Origin: an uncultured Phycisphaerales bacterium
GTDB lineage: Bacteria > Planctomycetota > Phycisphaerae > UBA1845 > CAIVHJ01
Length of the DNA: 16,124 nucleotides
Assembly: GCA_903905665.1 (NCBI GenBank)
Contig: CAIVHJ010000365.1
Span: 1 to 16,124 of the forward strand
Direction of reading: 5' to 3'
Position 1 is the stretch's first letter, and every line of letters begins with the position of its first letter. Both the position numbers and the translations under genes were made by a program. Positions 14,973 to 16,124 of the stretch are shown here, in pieces. The notes under the pieces are model-generated. The model saw nothing but the letters and a program-made list of their open reading frames with translations, was not told the origin of the DNA and ran no database searches.

Positions 14973-15014
14973 TTCAGTTGGTGTTTCATTATCACCGAGC
15001 AGGTTCGATGACCC

Positions 15015-16124
15015 ATGAAACGCATTCTCCACGTGATCGCAACTTCCGATGTGCTCGAGATGGGCAGCTTGCTTCTGCCACTGCTGAGACGATCCTCACC
15101 GTTTGAATCGCAACCGATCATCGCCGTCGGACGCCACTTGGACCCATGGCACCCTCTTACCCCCCATATCGTTGAGTACATTCCCAAAAGACTGGGCGGA
15201 CTGATCGCACAGGGTTTGATGCTTCAACAGGCGTGCACGCGGTTCCAACCGGATGGACTGAGCCTGTGGGGGTTTTCCACCGTCCCCGCCGCACTCAACG
15301 CCCGTTTGAACCATCTTCCGTGGATTCTCAATGTATGGAACCCTCATGTGACCGCACAGTCCGCGCGGTTGATTGCGGCTTTGCGAGAACAATCGCACGT
15401 GAGAATCGTCTGTTTCTGTGAACGGATACAACGGCGAATGGTCGAAAACGGGATACCGCTTGAGTCTTGTACCGTGGTCCAGCCTCCCGTCGATTTCGAT
15501 AGCCTCAAACAAGGACGCACGATGCGCTCCGACCTGCGCGCGACACTCGAAATCCGTCAGGATCAACCGGTGGTTTTGTTGCCGCCCCATCCGAGCGAGC
15601 GTGGGGGTCACGAACTGGGCCTGTGGGCCGCCGCCGTCGCAAACCGATTGATGCCGGAACTCGTACTGATTGTTCCGGGCCAATCCTCGTTGATTTCGAA
15701 GCTGCTCCGCCACATCCTACGAATTCCCAATCCGCCTTTCGTTCGCTTCACGGGTGACGAATACCCATTCGAGGCTCTGCTCGGAGCAGCGGACCTGCTG
15801 CTGGTTCCAACGACCGGTGATGGACCGACGACTTTTTTGTGTACGGCGATGGCGGCGGGAATTCCGATCGTCGGATGCCGTCATGAGTGCGTAGCAGAGT
15901 ACCTTGTCGATGGGGTCAACGGTTGGCTGGTTTCATCCTCTGAACCAATCGTCCTGGCGGGAAAAATCATCGAAGCCTTCGAACATCGACACCGTATGCT
16001 TCACATGAACGAGATCAACACCACCCAGGCAAGTGAATTGTTCGGCATCGGTCGTTACCTTGAAACGATGCTCAACCTATGTCGCGGACATTCGGCCTCT
16101 TCGTGTCTTTGTCATTCCAGGGTC
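15015..16124 (+). CDS. GT-B glycosyltransferase (GT4-like), cut by the window end
   Basis: The reading frame is open from ATG 15015 to the last base (370 codons, no stop), so the C terminus lies outside the window. The N-terminal half opens with KRILHVIATSDVLEMGS, the usual first strand and loop of GT-B enzymes that transfer sugar from a nucleotide donor. The C-terminal half has a strand-loop VVLLPPHPSERGG, then FVRFTGDEYPFEALLGAADL and LVPTTGDGPTTF followed by TAMAAGIPIVG and EYLVDGVNGWLV, the characteristic order of GT4 retaining enzymes. The EX7E site is altered: Asp269 replaces the first Glu and Thr277 the second. Activity or mechanism may therefore differ. No strong ribosome site precedes the start. 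It probably decorates a surface glycan or a lipid carrier; donor and acceptor are unknown. Confidence 0.85.
   Translation, partial: MKRILHVIATSDVLEMGSLLLPLLRRSSPFESQPIIAVGRHLDPWHPLTPHIVEYIPKRLGGLIAQGLMLQQACTRFQPDGLSLWGFSTVPAALNARLNHLPWILNVWNPHVTAQSARLIAALREQSHVRIVCFCERIQRRMVENGIPLESCTVVQPPVDFDSLKQGRTMRSDLRATLEIRQDQPVVLLPPHPSERGGHELGLWAAAVANRLMPELVLIVPGQSSLISKLLRHILRIPNPPFVRFTGDEYPFEALLGAADLLLVPTTGDGPTTFLCTAMAAGIPIVGCRHECVAEYLVDGVNGWLVSSSEPIVLAGKIIEAFEHRHRMLHMNEINTTQASELFGIGRYLETMLNLCRGHSASSCLCHSRV

Noticed and set aside
14985..15006. TTGGTG/CACCGA hairpin between the second lipoprotein and the glycosyltransferase as a terminator
   Set aside because: Six pairs with a G-T, a 9-base loop and no T-tract. 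It is within what chance would give.

Overview
The window looks like a piece of a Gram-negative-type bacterial chromosome of moderate to high GC, most likely a member of the Planctomycetota or a relative. The reasons are several lipoproteins of no familiar proteobacterial family, a DUF2752 protein, and a divergent pilMNOP-like set. The assignment is an inference, not a measurement. I found no tRNA, rRNA, insertion sequence, integrase or CRISPR array. All genes except the first lie on the + strand.

Left part (1-3044): a short AT-rich edge, then an uncharacterised lipoprotein on the - strand (284-868). It is divergent from two short-chain dehydrogenase genes for nucleotide sugars: a UDP-hexose or UDP-HexNAc 4-epimerase (1065-2003) and a UDP-glucuronate decarboxylase that makes UDP-xylose (2094-3044). 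These probably feed surface polysaccharide synthesis.

Central part (3283-12980): a tightly spaced run of nine genes. Three signalling proteins come first: a membrane sensor histidine kinase with PAS, a membrane protein with a GAF domain and a degenerate GGDEF domain, and a small STAS protein. The type IV pilus or type II secretion-like motor and inner-membrane platform follows: PilB ATPase, PilC, PilM, PilN, PilO and a PilP/GspC-like protein. STAS/pilB and pilB/pilC share GTGA overlaps, pilM/pilN overlap by 14 bases and pilN/pilO abut, so they are probably one operon. PilB carries an MshEN domain with two 24-residue motifs and an exact 5-residue spacer, the arrangement known to bind c-di-GMP. 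The most interesting reading is that the kinase, pseudo-GGDEF and STAS proteins form a dedicated control module for a c-di-GMP-responsive pilus motor. No secretin, pilin, prepilin peptidase or retraction ATPase is in the window.

Right part (13048-16124): a DUF2752 membrane protein sits where a pilQ secretin gene might be expected. Two overlapping lipoproteins that look like distant paralogues come next, then a GT-B glycosyltransferase that runs off the right end. Promoter calls are consensus matches made by eye and are tentative. No convincing rho-independent terminator was seen.
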